Below, in pieces: positions 1 to 6,469 of a DNA stretch of 21,828 nucleotides. How positions within the stretch are numbered: position 1 is the stretch's first letter; the number at the start of each line of letters is the position of its first letter. Source of the DNA: Planctomycetota bacterium (GTDB lineage Bacteria > Planctomycetota > B15-G4); NCBI GenBank assembly GCA_003644265.1, contig QNBX01000068.1, forward strand, positions 1 through 21,828. Direction: 5' to 3'. The notes below the pieces were generated by a model. That model worked only from the letters and a program-made list of their open reading frames with translations, had not been told where the DNA came from and made no database searches. Made by a program: the position numbers and the translations under genes.

Positions 1-1
1 G

Positions 2-790
2 CAGGCTGGCGCTGACGTCGAGCAGGCCGACGCTGCCGCTGAGGACGCTGAGGACGCTGAGGACGCTGAGGACGCTGAGGACGGCGCTGTCCAGGCGTGC
101 GTCCCGACCGAGCCTGCCGAGGCGGCGCTCGCTGAAGCCGATGCGGATGCGGGTACCGATGCCGACGCAGATGTCGACGCACGGATCGGGACCGACGAGC
201 CCGAGTCCGCCGGATCCCACGAGTCCGAGCCGGCTACCGGCGACGACGCCGAGCCGGGCCGCCCGCCCTGCGATCGGCCGCTTGAGCTGCGGCTCGAGGC
301 GGTCCTCTTCGCCTCCGGGCAGGCGCTCTCCGCCCAGCGCCTGGCCCGCGTGCTGCAGGAACCCCTCGAAGACGTCAAACCGGCCCTGGAGGCCCTGGCC
401 CAGCGCTGGGCTGAGGCCGGTGGGGCCGTCGAACTGGTGGAGATCAACGCTGGCTGGCGCTTCATGACGCGCCCGGATTTCCAGCCCGATGTGGCCGGTC
501 TGGCGCGCAAGTCGCGGGTAGAAAAGGTCTCGCCTGCGGCCCTGGAGACCCTGGCGGTGGTGGCCTATCGCCAGCCCATCGGGCGCTCCGATATCGAGGC
601 TGTGCGAGGAGTGGCCGCAGGGCCTCTCTTGCGCGTGCTGCTCGACCGTGATCTCATCCGCATTACCGGCCGCTCGCCCGAGCCTGGCCATCCTCTGCTC
701 TACGGGACCACGCGCCGCTTTCTGGACCACTTCGGTCTGCGGTCCCTCAAGAGCCTGCCCGATATCAAGGAATTGCTCGACGTCTCATGA
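2..790 (+). CDS. scpB: Segregation and condensation protein B, 5' end outside window
   Basis: ScpB is the winged-helix partner of ScpA in the SMC condensin complex that compacts and segregates the chromosome. The frame is open from the left edge, with no ATG, GTG or TTG before the GTG at 350. That GTG lies inside the conserved domain, so the true start is upstream of the window. Of 262 visible residues, about 1-92 form an acidic Ala/Glu/Asp-rich extension and 93-262 are the ScpB domain. Family hallmarks are visible: LRLEAVLFASG at the first winged helix, SPAALETLAVVAYRQPI, the IEAVRGV segment, HPLLYGTTRRFLDHFGL, and a SLKSLPDIKELL tail. The stop overlaps the ATG of the next gene as ATGA, suggesting translational coupling. 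scpA would be expected upstream but is not in view. The domain call is firm; the extension's role is unknown. Confidence 0.93.
   Translation, partial: QAGADVEQADAAAEDAEDAEDAEDAEDGAVQACVPTEPAEAALAEADADAGTDADADVDARIGTDEPESAGSHESEPATGDDAEPGRPPCDRPLELRLEAVLFASGQALSAQRLARVLQEPLEDVKPALEALAQRWAEAGGAVELVEINAGWRFMTRPDFQPDVAGLARKSRVEKVSPAALETLAVVAYRQPIGRSDIEAVRGVAAGPLLRVLLDRDLIRITGRSPEPGHPLLYGTTRRFLDHFGLRSLKSLPDIKELLDVS
38..82 (+). repeat. 9-bp tandem repeat in the scpB extension
   Basis: Five exact copies of GCTGAGGAC lie in frame and encode (Ala-Glu-Asp)5 within the acidic N-terminal extension of ScpB. Related degenerate units flank them. Because the unit is nine bases, gain or loss of copies keeps the reading frame. 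Confidence 0.9.
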
Positions 791-2841
791 GCTTCGCCGT
801 CTTCCGGAAGTACGAGAAGCCCCTGCTGGCCGTCGCCGTGGTGTTCACGGTGGCTGTCTTCGCGTTTTTTCCCAGCATGGGCGATATTCAGGATGCCGTG
901 GGAGGCCGCCCCAGCGCCGCCGACCTCATGGGCTCCTTCACCGTGGCCACCACCGGCGAGGCGCACGACGTCAGCCTGCTCGACTTCCGGCGCGCGTCGC
1001 AGTCGCTGGAGCGCTTCCGAGGGGGCCGCTCAGACGACTACGACGAGGCCGTGGTCTGGCGGCACCTGATGTTGCTGGAGGACGCCCGTGGCGCCGGCAT
1101 CCGGGTGACCGACGCCGAGATCGGCAACTCGCTCAAGAGCAGCTTCCCGCCCGGGACCGTCACGCCCGAGTTCTACGCGTCGCTCTGGCGTGACCGGCTG
1201 CAGTTCGCGAGCGCCCGCGCATTCGAGCAGTTCTTCCGCGAGACGCTCATGGTGCAGCGCTGGGTCGAGGCCCTGGAGAGCGGCGCCCGCGTGGTGGACG
1301 CCGACTCGGTCTACCAGCGCTGGAGGGTCGACAACGAGCTGTTCGACCTGGACGTGCTGGTGTTCGCCGACGCCGAGCCCGACAGCATCGCGGATCCGGG
1401 CGACGAGCAGCTGCTGAGCTTCTTCGACGAGATGCCCGACTACCTGCGTGAGCGTCGCTTCGTCGATCCGGCTCGCTATGACCTGGCCCTGGCCTGGGTG
1501 GCGCTGGACGCCGCCTCGGAGAACCTGCCGAGCGAGCGGCTGGCCGAGCTGCCGCCGGTGACCGAGGCTGAGATCGACGCGCGCTTCAAGCTGCTCAAGC
1601 CTTCGCGCTTCCCCGAGTTGGATGAGGCCGACGAGGACACCCGCGCGTTGTTGCGCAGCGAACTGCTGGTGATCGGCTTGGCCACGGCGGCCCACCGCGA
1701 GTGGGTGGCCCTGGGCTCCAAGCCCGTGGAGGGGCCGGTGCAGGAAGGCGTCGAGCCGCCGCCGCGCACGGCACAGGAGTTCGTGGACTTCATGGCCAGC
1801 TGGGGCCTGACCTCCGACGACCCCACAGGCATGCTGGGCCCCGAAGAGTTGGAGGCGCTGCCCGAGGTGGGCTCGCCCAACCTGGCCGCACGCCTGCTCA
1901 ATACCCGTGCCGGCGACTCGCGCTACTTCAAGCCCTACGGCGAGGAGACCCGCGCCCTGGTGCTGTTCGTGGAGGACGTCGAGGCCGAGACCCCGCTGGG
2001 CTTCGAGGACGCCCGCGATCAGGTGCTGGAGGCCTGGCGCTCGGATCCGGTCCAGGTGGCAGGCGCCGCCAACGACTTCCGCGACGAGTTGAAGGCGCGG
2101 GCCCGGCAGGTCGATGAGGCCGCCGAAGTCCTGGCTGAGTTCGAGCAGCTGGCGAGCGACGCCGCCGACGAGCGCATCGCCGCCGAGACCGCCGCCGCCG
2201 AGACCGCCGCCGCCGAGACCGCCGCCGCCGAGGGCAGTGAATCCGACGACGTGGCCACGCTGCAGGCGCCCGACGCCGAGGCCCAGGCTGCCATCCGTGA
2301 GGAGGAGCTGGAGGCCGTGGCCTTTGACATCCAGAGCCGGCTGGCGCCCTACGAGCATCGTGCCTGGGATGAGCTGGCAGAGGCGGCTCTGGCCGACGGG
2401 CGCGCCAGCGAGCGCGTGAGCTTCGCTGCGGTGTCCAAGAGCTGGCGCCTCCAGAACACGGACGCCGAGGTCGACCGCACCACGCTCGAGTACTACGTGA
2501 AGTCCAACGGGCGCGTGTTCCAGCTGGCCGTGGACACCCTCTCCGACGTGCTGCGGCACATCACCGCCAAGCAGTCTGTGGTGGTGCGGGTCACGGCGCG
2601 CGCGTTCCCCGAGATGTCCGTCATGCTGGCTGACAACGAGGGCATGGAGAAGGCGCGCCTGCGCCTGTCGACCACGGCGGCGGCTGAGTTTCAGCTCGAG
2701 CTGTTGCCCGAGCGCTTGCTGGCACCCCGCAGCGACTCCAACCCCTGGGGACACGGCCTGCGTGTGGTCCGGGCTCCGGAGCCCGAGGGGCAGGTGGACG
2801 GAGAGGCCGACGCTGAAGGCGAGCAGAGCTCCCAGATGTAG
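787..2841 (+). CDS. Membrane-anchored SurA/PpiD-like periplasmic chaperone
   Basis: The 684-residue protein begins with a short basic segment (FRKYEK) and one membrane helix at about residues 12-29, then a large extracytoplasmic part. The region after the anchor (about 50-200) has the PpiD/SurA N-terminal layout: a short strand, an LDFRRA.QSLERF-like helix, a VWRHLMLLEDARGAGIRVTDAEI segment, and a helical block ending near SVYQRWRVDNELFDLDVLVF. SurA-N proteins help outer-membrane or secreted proteins fold. I see no convincing catalytic parvulin motif, so it may be a chaperone without isomerase activity. Residues about 464-482 are an Ala/Glu/Thr repeat between two mainly helical acidic regions. 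The start is the ATG overlapping the scpB stop. It converges on yidD, with 15 bases between the stop codons. Family assignment rests on layout, not on a strong motif. Confidence 0.62.
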   Translation: MSFAVFRKYEKPLLAVAVVFTVAVFAFFPSMGDIQDAVGGRPSAADLMGSFTVATTGEAHDVSLLDFRRASQSLERFRGGRSDDYDEAVVWRHLMLLEDARGAGIRVTDAEIGNSLKSSFPPGTVTPEFYASLWRDRLQFASARAFEQFFRETLMVQRWVEALESGARVVDADSVYQRWRVDNELFDLDVLVFADAEPDSIADPGDEQLLSFFDEMPDYLRERRFVDPARYDLALAWVALDAASENLPSERLAELPPVTEAEIDARFKLLKPSRFPELDEADEDTRALLRSELLVIGLATAAHREWVALGSKPVEGPVQEGVEPPPRTAQEFVDFMASWGLTSDDPTGMLGPEELEALPEVGSPNLAARLLNTRAGDSRYFKPYGEETRALVLFVEDVEAETPLGFEDARDQVLEAWRSDPVQVAGAANDFRDELKARARQVDEAAEVLAEFEQLASDAADERIAAETAAAETAAAETAAAEGSESDDVATLQAPDAEAQAAIREEELEAVAFDIQSRLAPYEHRAWDELAEAALADGRASERVSFAAVSKSWRLQNTDAEVDRTTLEYYVKSNGRVFQLAVDTLSDVLRHITAKQSVVVRVTARAFPEMSVMLADNEGMEKARLRLSTTAAAEFQLELLPERLLAPRSDSNPWGHGLRVVRAPEPEGQVDGEADAEGEQSSQM
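2176..2232 (+). repeat. 15-bp tandem repeat in the chaperone gene
   Basis: Nearly four copies of GCCGCCGCCGAGACC run in frame, the first with one altered codon and the last cut short. They encode an Ala-Ala-Ala-Glu-Thr repeat that probably forms a flexible or helical linker between the two halves of the chaperone. Confidence 0.85.
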
Positions 2842-2856
2842 GCCTGGGTGGCGCGC

Positions 2857-3093
2857 TCAGGCGCGGCGGCAGGGCGGGCGGCTCTTCACCACCGGGTCGT
2901 GCCCGCCCTTGCAGAGCGGCTGACAGCGCAGCAGGCGCCAGAGGGTCAGGGCGCCTCCTCGGAACAGGCCTCGACGGGACACGGCTTCGGCGGCGTAGTG
3001 GCTGCAGCTGGGCGTGAAGCGGCAGGCGTCGGGGATGATCGCGCCGAGGGTGTGGCGCCAGAGCACGGCGGCGGCGCCCACCAGGCGCTTCAC
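2857..3093 (-). CDS. yidD: Membrane protein insertion efficiency factor YidD
   Basis: YidD is a small inner-membrane-associated protein that assists YidC/Sec-dependent insertion of membrane proteins. This 78-residue copy shows the family core: an N-terminal hydrophobic/amphipathic helix, then ACRFTPSCSHYAAEA with Cys24 and Cys30, and LRCQPLCKGGHDPV with Cys57 and Cys61, close to the usual RCHPFHPGGYDPVP. The start is a GTG whose last two bases are shared with the TGA of rnpA (GTGA overlap), so translation is probably coupled. rnpA-yidD is a classic pair, usually followed by yidC, but here yidD ends the operon and converges on the chaperone gene. Length is normal for the family (about 70-90 residues). 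Confidence 0.93.
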   Translation of the reverse strand: MKRLVGAAAVLWRHTLGAIIPDACRFTPSCSHYAAEAVSRRGLFRGGALTLWRLLRCQPLCKGGHDPVVKSRPPCRRA

Positions 3094-3557
3094 GCCGAGC
3101 CCTGGCGGGGAGCGGGCCGCGCCGGGGTGCGCTGGCCGCAGCGCGCGGCGTACTTGCGCAGCAGGTGCGAGAGGGAGCGTAGGGCCTCGCGGGTGTCACG
3201 CGGCGCCGCCATGGGCCGCGCCAGGACCATCACGTCCAGGGCCTCGGGTCGCAGCGAGGCGCAGGCTTGCCAGGCCTCGCGCAGGCAGCGCTTGACCCGG
3301 TTGCGCGCGACGGCGTTGCCCACCTTGCGGCTGACCGAGAGCCCCAGGCGGCTGGGCGCGCCGGGTCGCCCGGGGCGGATCCACAGCACGAGCTGACGGT
3401 TGACCAGCTTGGTGCCGCCGTCGAACGCGGCCTGGATGTCCACGCGCGTGCGCAGCCGGGCGTCCCGGTCAAACGCGACGCGACGCGGGGCCGGGCTGTC
3501 CGTCTCAGCCCACCCCGTTGGAGGCGAGCAGCACCTGCAGTCGATCGATGCGGTCAA
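3090..3557 (-). CDS. rnpA: Ribonuclease P protein component
   Basis: RnpA is the protein subunit that binds the RNase P RNA and helps it remove 5' leaders from precursor tRNAs. The diagnostic block is clear: LGLSVSRKVGNAVARNRVKR at residues 71-90 followed by CLREAW, with an upstream FDRDARLRTRVDIQAAFDGG matching the usual N-terminal helix and strand. The only acceptable in-frame start is TTG at 3557, which overlaps the end of the TPR lipoprotein gene by 53 bases; there is no ATG or GTG before the conserved core. GAGG lies only three bases from that TTG, so the exact start is uncertain, and the first 25 residues are not conserved. rpmH, the usual upstream neighbour, is absent. A C-terminal Arg/Pro-rich tail of about 15 residues is non-conserved. 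Confidence 0.92.
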   Translation of the reverse strand: MTASIDCRCCSPPTGWAETDSPAPRRVAFDRDARLRTRVDIQAAFDGGTKLVNRQLVLWIRPGRPGAPSRLGLSVSRKVGNAVARNRVKRCLREAWQACASLRPEALDVMVLARPMAAPRDTREALRSLSHLLRKYAARCGQRTPARPAPRQGSA

Positions 3558-4572
3558 AGACCTCGGCGGCGTGGTCGTCGTACTCGGCGTGGTTTGCGCG
3601 CTGACGCAGGAAGGCCTGCAGGTCGTCGATGGCCTCGGCCCACATGCCCACGTTCTCGTAGACCTGGGCCCGGTTGAAGTGCTGCACGGCGCCCATCATG
3701 CCGCGGTCTTCGAAGGTGGCGTACTGTGCGAGACAGCGCTGGTAGCTGCCGCGGTTGAACTCGATCGTCACCACCAGCTCGTGCAGCATGGCTTCCTTGT
3801 CGAGGTAGTCGTCCACGCGCCGCTGCATGCTGAGCCGGTGCCGCGCGCTGACCGTCATCTGCTTGCTGATCTTCTCGCGGTTGAGCGCGACCGCGTCCTG
3901 CAGCAGGTTGATGGCGCGTCGAGCCCAGAGCGCGGCCGCGTCCTCGTGCCCGCCGCGCTCGATCAACGTGCTGACCAGATCCATCATGGCGTACACGTTG
4001 TCCCGTTGCAGATCGAACTCCAGCACGCGGGCCAGGCAGCGCTCGGCGTCGTCCAGGTCGCGCTCGCGCGCTTCCATGGCGCTGTCGAACTCGTCCTGCT
4101 CGTCCTCGCGTCCCTGCTCGGTCAGGAAGTCGCTGGCCAGCCGCCGTTCGGTACGGTCGATCTCGGACTGACGGTACATGGCGCGCGCCAGGTGGGCCTG
4201 TCCCGCGCCGAGCCAGGCGCGGTGATCGTCCTGGCCCGAGCCCGAGCTCAGCTCGTCGAACAGCTCTACCGACGTGTTCAGACTGGCGACGCTGCCCTGG
4301 TCGTTGCCCAGCCGCGTCAGGCAGTGGCCCTTGACGATGCGCATGCCGATCAGGTCGTCGTTGATCGTCAGCGCCATGTCCGCCTGGTGCAGCGCCTGTC
4401 GCCAGGAGCCGGACTGGAAGTACATCTGGCTGTTCTGCTGATGCACGCCGAGGGTCTGCTGCTCTTGCTCGGACAGGCCGAAGCAGCCGCTGGCGGCGAG
4501 CGCCACCAGCAGCGTCAAGGGCAGGCGTGTGTGTGTGCGGGTCAGGACAGATCCTCTGCGTCGTAGACCCAC
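3505..4572 (-). CDS. TPR-containing lipoprotein
   Basis: The predicted product is a lipoprotein: an Arg-rich start, a hydrophobic stretch LPLTLLVALAASG, then Cys30 (lipobox ASGC). I prefer the GTG at 4572. The upstream ATG at 4593 would add seven residues with little signal-peptide character. Both starts overlap the ndk end. After the Cys the protein is helical with tetratricopeptide-like pairs: VHQQNSQMYFQSGSWRQALHQADMAL near the N-terminus, helical pairs in the middle (DDAERCLARVLEFDLQRDNVYA), and HFNRAQVYENVGMWAEAIDDLQAFL near the C-terminus. TPRs are protein-binding scaffolds, so an envelope assembly or scaffolding role is possible, but no specific function can be assigned. It sits between ndk and rnpA with overlaps on both sides, so it is co-transcribed with housekeeping genes. 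Confidence 0.75.
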   Translation of the reverse strand: MGLRRRGSVLTRTHTRLPLTLLVALAASGCFGLSEQEQQTLGVHQQNSQMYFQSGSWRQALHQADMALTINDDLIGMRIVKGHCLTRLGNDQGSVASLNTSVELFDELSSGSGQDDHRAWLGAGQAHLARAMYRQSEIDRTERRLASDFLTEQGREDEQDEFDSAMEARERDLDDAERCLARVLEFDLQRDNVYAMMDLVSTLIERGGHEDAAALWARRAINLLQDAVALNREKISKQMTVSARHRLSMQRRVDDYLDKEAMLHELVVTIEFNRGSYQRCLAQYATFEDRGMMGAVQHFNRAQVYENVGMWAEAIDDLQAFLRQRANHAEYDDHAAEVFDRIDRLQVLLASNGVG

Positions 4573-5006
4573 TTGTGTCCGGCAGGTTGCCATTCCACGA
4601 TCTCGTTGGCGTCGAAGAACAAGCCGATCTCTCGCTCCGCTGCGGCGGCCGAGTCGGAACCATGAATCAAGTTGTAGGAGCGGGAGACGCCGAAGTCACC
4701 GCGGATGGTGCCCGGGTCGGCGTCGCGGCCAAAGGTGGCTCCCATCATCTTACGGCAGGTCGCGATGGCCTCCACACCCTCGAGCACCATGACCATCACG
4801 GGGCTCTCGCCCATGAAGCGCACCAGGCCCGGGTAGAACGGGCGCTGCTTGTGGTCCTCGTAGTGCTTGGCCAGCAGGCTCTCCTCGAGCTTGCGGAAGC
4901 GGACGGCCACCAGCTTCAGCCCCTTCTGCTCGAAGCGGTTGATGATGGTGCCGGCCAGGCCGCGCTGGATGGCGTCCGGCTTGAGGATGATCAGGGTCCG
5001 TTCCAT
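4542..5006 (-). CDS. ndk: Nucleoside diphosphate kinase
   Basis: Ndk transfers the terminal phosphate of ATP to NDPs through a phosphohistidine and balances NTP and dNTP pools in the cytoplasm. The 154-residue protein starts MERTLIILKPDAIQRG, typical of the family. It carries the active-site signature NLIHGSDS with catalytic His115, the RPFYPGLVRFM segment, and the nucleotide-binding VSRSYN and ATFGRDADPGTIRGDF motifs. Length is slightly above the usual 135-150 because of a short C-terminal tail. It is the first gene of the minus-strand operon, and its 3' end overlaps the TPR lipoprotein start by about 30 bases. The ATG is preceded by a run of C tracts rather than a purine-rich ribosome-binding site, which is unusual for an abundant enzyme. 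Confidence 0.97.
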   Translation of the reverse strand: MERTLIILKPDAIQRGLAGTIINRFEQKGLKLVAVRFRKLEESLLAKHYEDHKQRPFYPGLVRFMGESPVMVMVLEGVEAIATCRKMMGATFGRDADPGTIRGDFGVSRSYNLIHGSDSAAAAEREIGLFFDANEIVEWQPAGHKWVYDAEDLS

Positions 5007-5050
5007 GGGAGCGGGGTCCGGGTGGGGAGTGGGGTGGGGGCCTTCGGGGG
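5007..5050 (+). promoter_or_regulatory. G-tract array beside the ndk start (C-rich ndk leader)
   Basis: Seven runs of three to five G lie in 44 bases on the plus strand, separated by one to five bases. The pattern could form G-quadruplexes in DNA. The ndk transcript reads the complement, so its leader is almost pure C tracts directly before the ATG, with no Shine-Dalgarno sequence. A regulatory role is inferred. Confidence 0.5.
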
Positions 5051-5066
5051 CCAGGACTGACCGGGC

Positions 5067-5095
5067 ATGGTACCCATCCAGCGCGGCGCGGTCAG
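5067..5095 (-). promoter_or_regulatory. Sigma70-like promoter for the ndk operon
   Basis: Reading the minus strand, CTGACC (5095-5090, four of six matches to TTGACA) and TACCAT (5072-5067, four of six to TATAAT) are separated by exactly 17 bases. Transcription would start near 5060, giving a leader of about 54 bases before ndk. Confidence 0.42.
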
Positions 5096-5160
5096 CCCGG
5101 AGGTGCGGGAGCCGGGCCGCGACGCGCTATCCTGAGGATCCCTGCCGCGAGGTGATCGCC

Positions 5161-5925
5161 GTGTCTCGACCTGCCCATTCCGCGATTCTGGCCCGCTTGG
5201 CCCCTGGCTGCGCCGCGGCGTGGGCCGCCGCTCGGCCCGTCGTGAGGGGCGCCATGGGGGGTGTCACCTGGGGTGCCATGGGGGGGGGCATGGGGTGCGT
5301 CCTGGCCCTGACGCTGCTCGCGGGTTGCGAGGTGGTGCGCTCCGATGTGCCGGCCGAGACGGGCGCGGCCGACCTGCTCTCCCTGCGGCGGGCCAGCGTG
5401 GCGCTTCAGGATCGCATCCGGCGCGAGCGGGCCCATGTCGACGAATATCAGCGGCAGCTGGGCGAGTTGGGTCGCGAGGAGACGCGGCTCTATCGGGGGG
5501 TCCAGGACGGCGAGGCCGTGGTGGCGCAGTTTCAGAGCGACCTCGAGTTCGTGCTGGGCGATCTCGACCAGCTCAAGGCGGAGCTGGCGGAGCTGGACGA
5601 CGTGCGCGCGCTGCAGCAGGTAGAGCTGGAGCGCCTGCGCAACGAGCTGGCCGGGGCCGAGCAAGAGTTGCTGGCGCTGCGGGCCGCCGCTGAGCGTTCC
5701 ACGGCCGAACTGGCCGCCGAGCAGGCGCGCCTGCAGTCCTTGCGGGCGGACCTGCAGGCCTCTCGGAGTGTGCTGGCCTTGCGCCCGGAGCGGCTCTCCG
5801 CCATCGGCGGCGGGCTGGATCAGGCCGTGAGCGGGGCGGGGGGCTGGAGCCCGGGTCCGCTGGCCTGGGCGCTGATGCTCGAGCGCTCGCTGAGGCCCTT
5901 TGCCGGCGACTCGTCAGGCGACTGA
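5161..5925 (+). CDS. Coiled-coil lipoprotein of unknown function
   Basis: I do not recognise this 254-residue protein. The GTG start at 5161 is chosen because GAGGTGAT lies about five bases upstream, a good ribosome-binding site. A hydrophobic stretch VLALTLLAGC provides a classical lipobox with Cys56. The leader is unusually long for a lipoprotein and includes a Gly/Met-rich part (GAMGGVTWGAMGGGMG), so an internal ATG (5254, 5278 or 5290) could be the true start. From about residue 72 to 205 the sequence is strongly charged with Leu/Ala heptads (LAELDDVRALQQVELERLRNEL), predicting a long coiled coil. The remaining C-terminus is Gly/Pro-containing. Coiled-coil envelope lipoproteins often act as spacers or tethers, but that is only a possibility. 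It is transcribed divergently from ndk and upstream of the atp operon. Confidence 0.68.
   Translation: MSRPAHSAILARLAPGCAAAWAAARPVVRGAMGGVTWGAMGGGMGCVLALTLLAGCEVVRSDVPAETGAADLLSLRRASVALQDRIRRERAHVDEYQRQLGELGREETRLYRGVQDGEAVVAQFQSDLEFVLGDLDQLKAELAELDDVRALQQVELERLRNELAGAEQELLALRAAAERSTAELAAEQARLQSLRADLQASRSVLALRPERLSAIGGGLDQAVSGAGGWSPGPLAWALMLERSLRPFAGDSSGD
5280..5288 (+). repeat. G9 homopolymer in the lipoprotein leader
   Basis: Nine consecutive G follow a CCAT within the signal-peptide region. A similar CCATGGGGGG lies 24 bases upstream and CATGGGG immediately downstream. Slippage here would shift the frame before the lipobox. Confidence 0.9.
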
Positions 5926-6054
5926 GCGGCGCGTCGTGGGGCGCGCAGCAGCGGGTCCTGCCGGCCCGGGACCAGGGCGCGGAGGCGCGAGCCGGGGGCG
6001 CTGGCGCGTGTCGCCGCGGGCGCAGAATCGGCGTGTAAATCCCGCGCCCGGGCC

Positions 6055-6082
6055 TTGCATCGCAATGGGCGCTGAGTAGGAT
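6055..6082 (+). promoter_or_regulatory. Possible promoter of the atp operon
   Basis: TTGCAT (6055-6060) and TAGGAT (6077-6082) are 16 bases apart in a relatively A/T-richer patch upstream of the operon. Matches to the sigma70 consensus are three and four of six, so this is a weak call. The start would fall near 6089. Confidence 0.33.
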
Positions 6083-6098
6083 CGTCCGTCTTCTGTGC

Positions 6099-6119
6099 CG
6101 AGGTCAAAAAAAGACCTCG
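6099..6119 (+). promoter_or_regulatory. Perfect inverted repeat with A7 loop in the atp leader
   Basis: CGAGGTC and GACCTCG (7 bp each, exact complements) flank seven A residues. It lies just after the putative atp transcription start. It could be an RNA hairpin with an A-rich loop or a protein-binding palindrome. It is not a standard terminator on the plus strand because no U tract follows. Confidence 0.6.
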
Positions 6120-6158
6120 TCGGGACCCCCTCCGGCGCTGCTGGGGACGGGTGCTCGG

Positions 6159-6178
6159 CGGGCCTTTTCAATGGCCCG
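6159..6178 (+). promoter_or_regulatory. Second hairpin in the atp leader
   Basis: CGGGCC (6159-6164) pairs with GGCCCG (6173-6178) around an eight-base loop, 27 bases upstream of the chosen atpZ start. Role unknown. Confidence 0.4.
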
Positions 6179-6205
6179 GTATCGATCCTCCAGCCTGGTG
6201 GCCCC

Positions 6206-6469
6206 GTGTCCAAGACTGGAAGCAAGCGCAGCAGCGACCTCATGCAGGCCTCCGACCTCGGGATCAGACTCGCGGTCATGATCGCCCTGTGTACGTACGG
6301 CGGATATTGGCTCGATCAATGGCTCGACAGCCTTCCACTCTTCTTGTTGCTGGGCGCCGGTCTGGGCCTCGGGGGAGGCATGTGGTCGGCGGTGCGCTCG
6401 ATCAATCGGCTGACGCGGCGCCGCGCCGGTCCGAGCTCGGACGAGGAGCCTGGTGATGACCAGAGCTGA
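6206..6469 (+). CDS. AtpZ/AtpI-family small membrane protein
   Basis: This 87-residue protein has two predicted membrane helices (about 18-36 and 43-63), a short loop YWLDQWLDSLP between them, and a charged tail. LGIRLAVMIALCTYGGYWLDQWL followed by a Gly-rich second helix and a MWSAVRSINRL end fits the AtpZ/AtpI-type family found at the head of many ATP synthase operons; members are proposed to aid c-ring assembly or Mg transport. I use the GTG at 6206, preceded by GGTGG; the ATG at 6242 lacks a ribosome-binding site and the GTG at 6095 would add a non-conserved leader crossing the A7 hairpin. The end overlaps atpI. Position and topology support the call; sequence similarity is modest. Confidence 0.7.
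   Translation: MSKTGSKRSSDLMQASDLGIRLAVMIALCTYGGYWLDQWLDSLPLFLLLGAGLGLGGGMWSAVRSINRLTRRRAGPSSDEEPGDDQS

Noticed and set aside
141..467. A plus-strand frame rich in Pro, Ser and Arg over the scpB 5' part
   Set aside because: It is an out-of-frame reading of scpB; the scpB frame has clear family similarity.
1030..2754. A minus-strand frame with GGLGGGGLGGGG-type repeats
   Set aside because: The glycine repeats are the reverse complement of the Ala/Glu repeat of the chaperone gene, not an independent protein.
3400..4566. A plus-strand frame opposite the TPR lipoprotein and rnpA
   Set aside because: Val/Leu/His-rich product without motifs; the minus strand carries a lipobox, TPR-like helices and the RnpA signature.
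5128..5133. TATCCT as a -10 box for the coiled-coil lipoprotein gene
   Set aside because: No acceptable -35 hexamer at 16-18 bases upstream.
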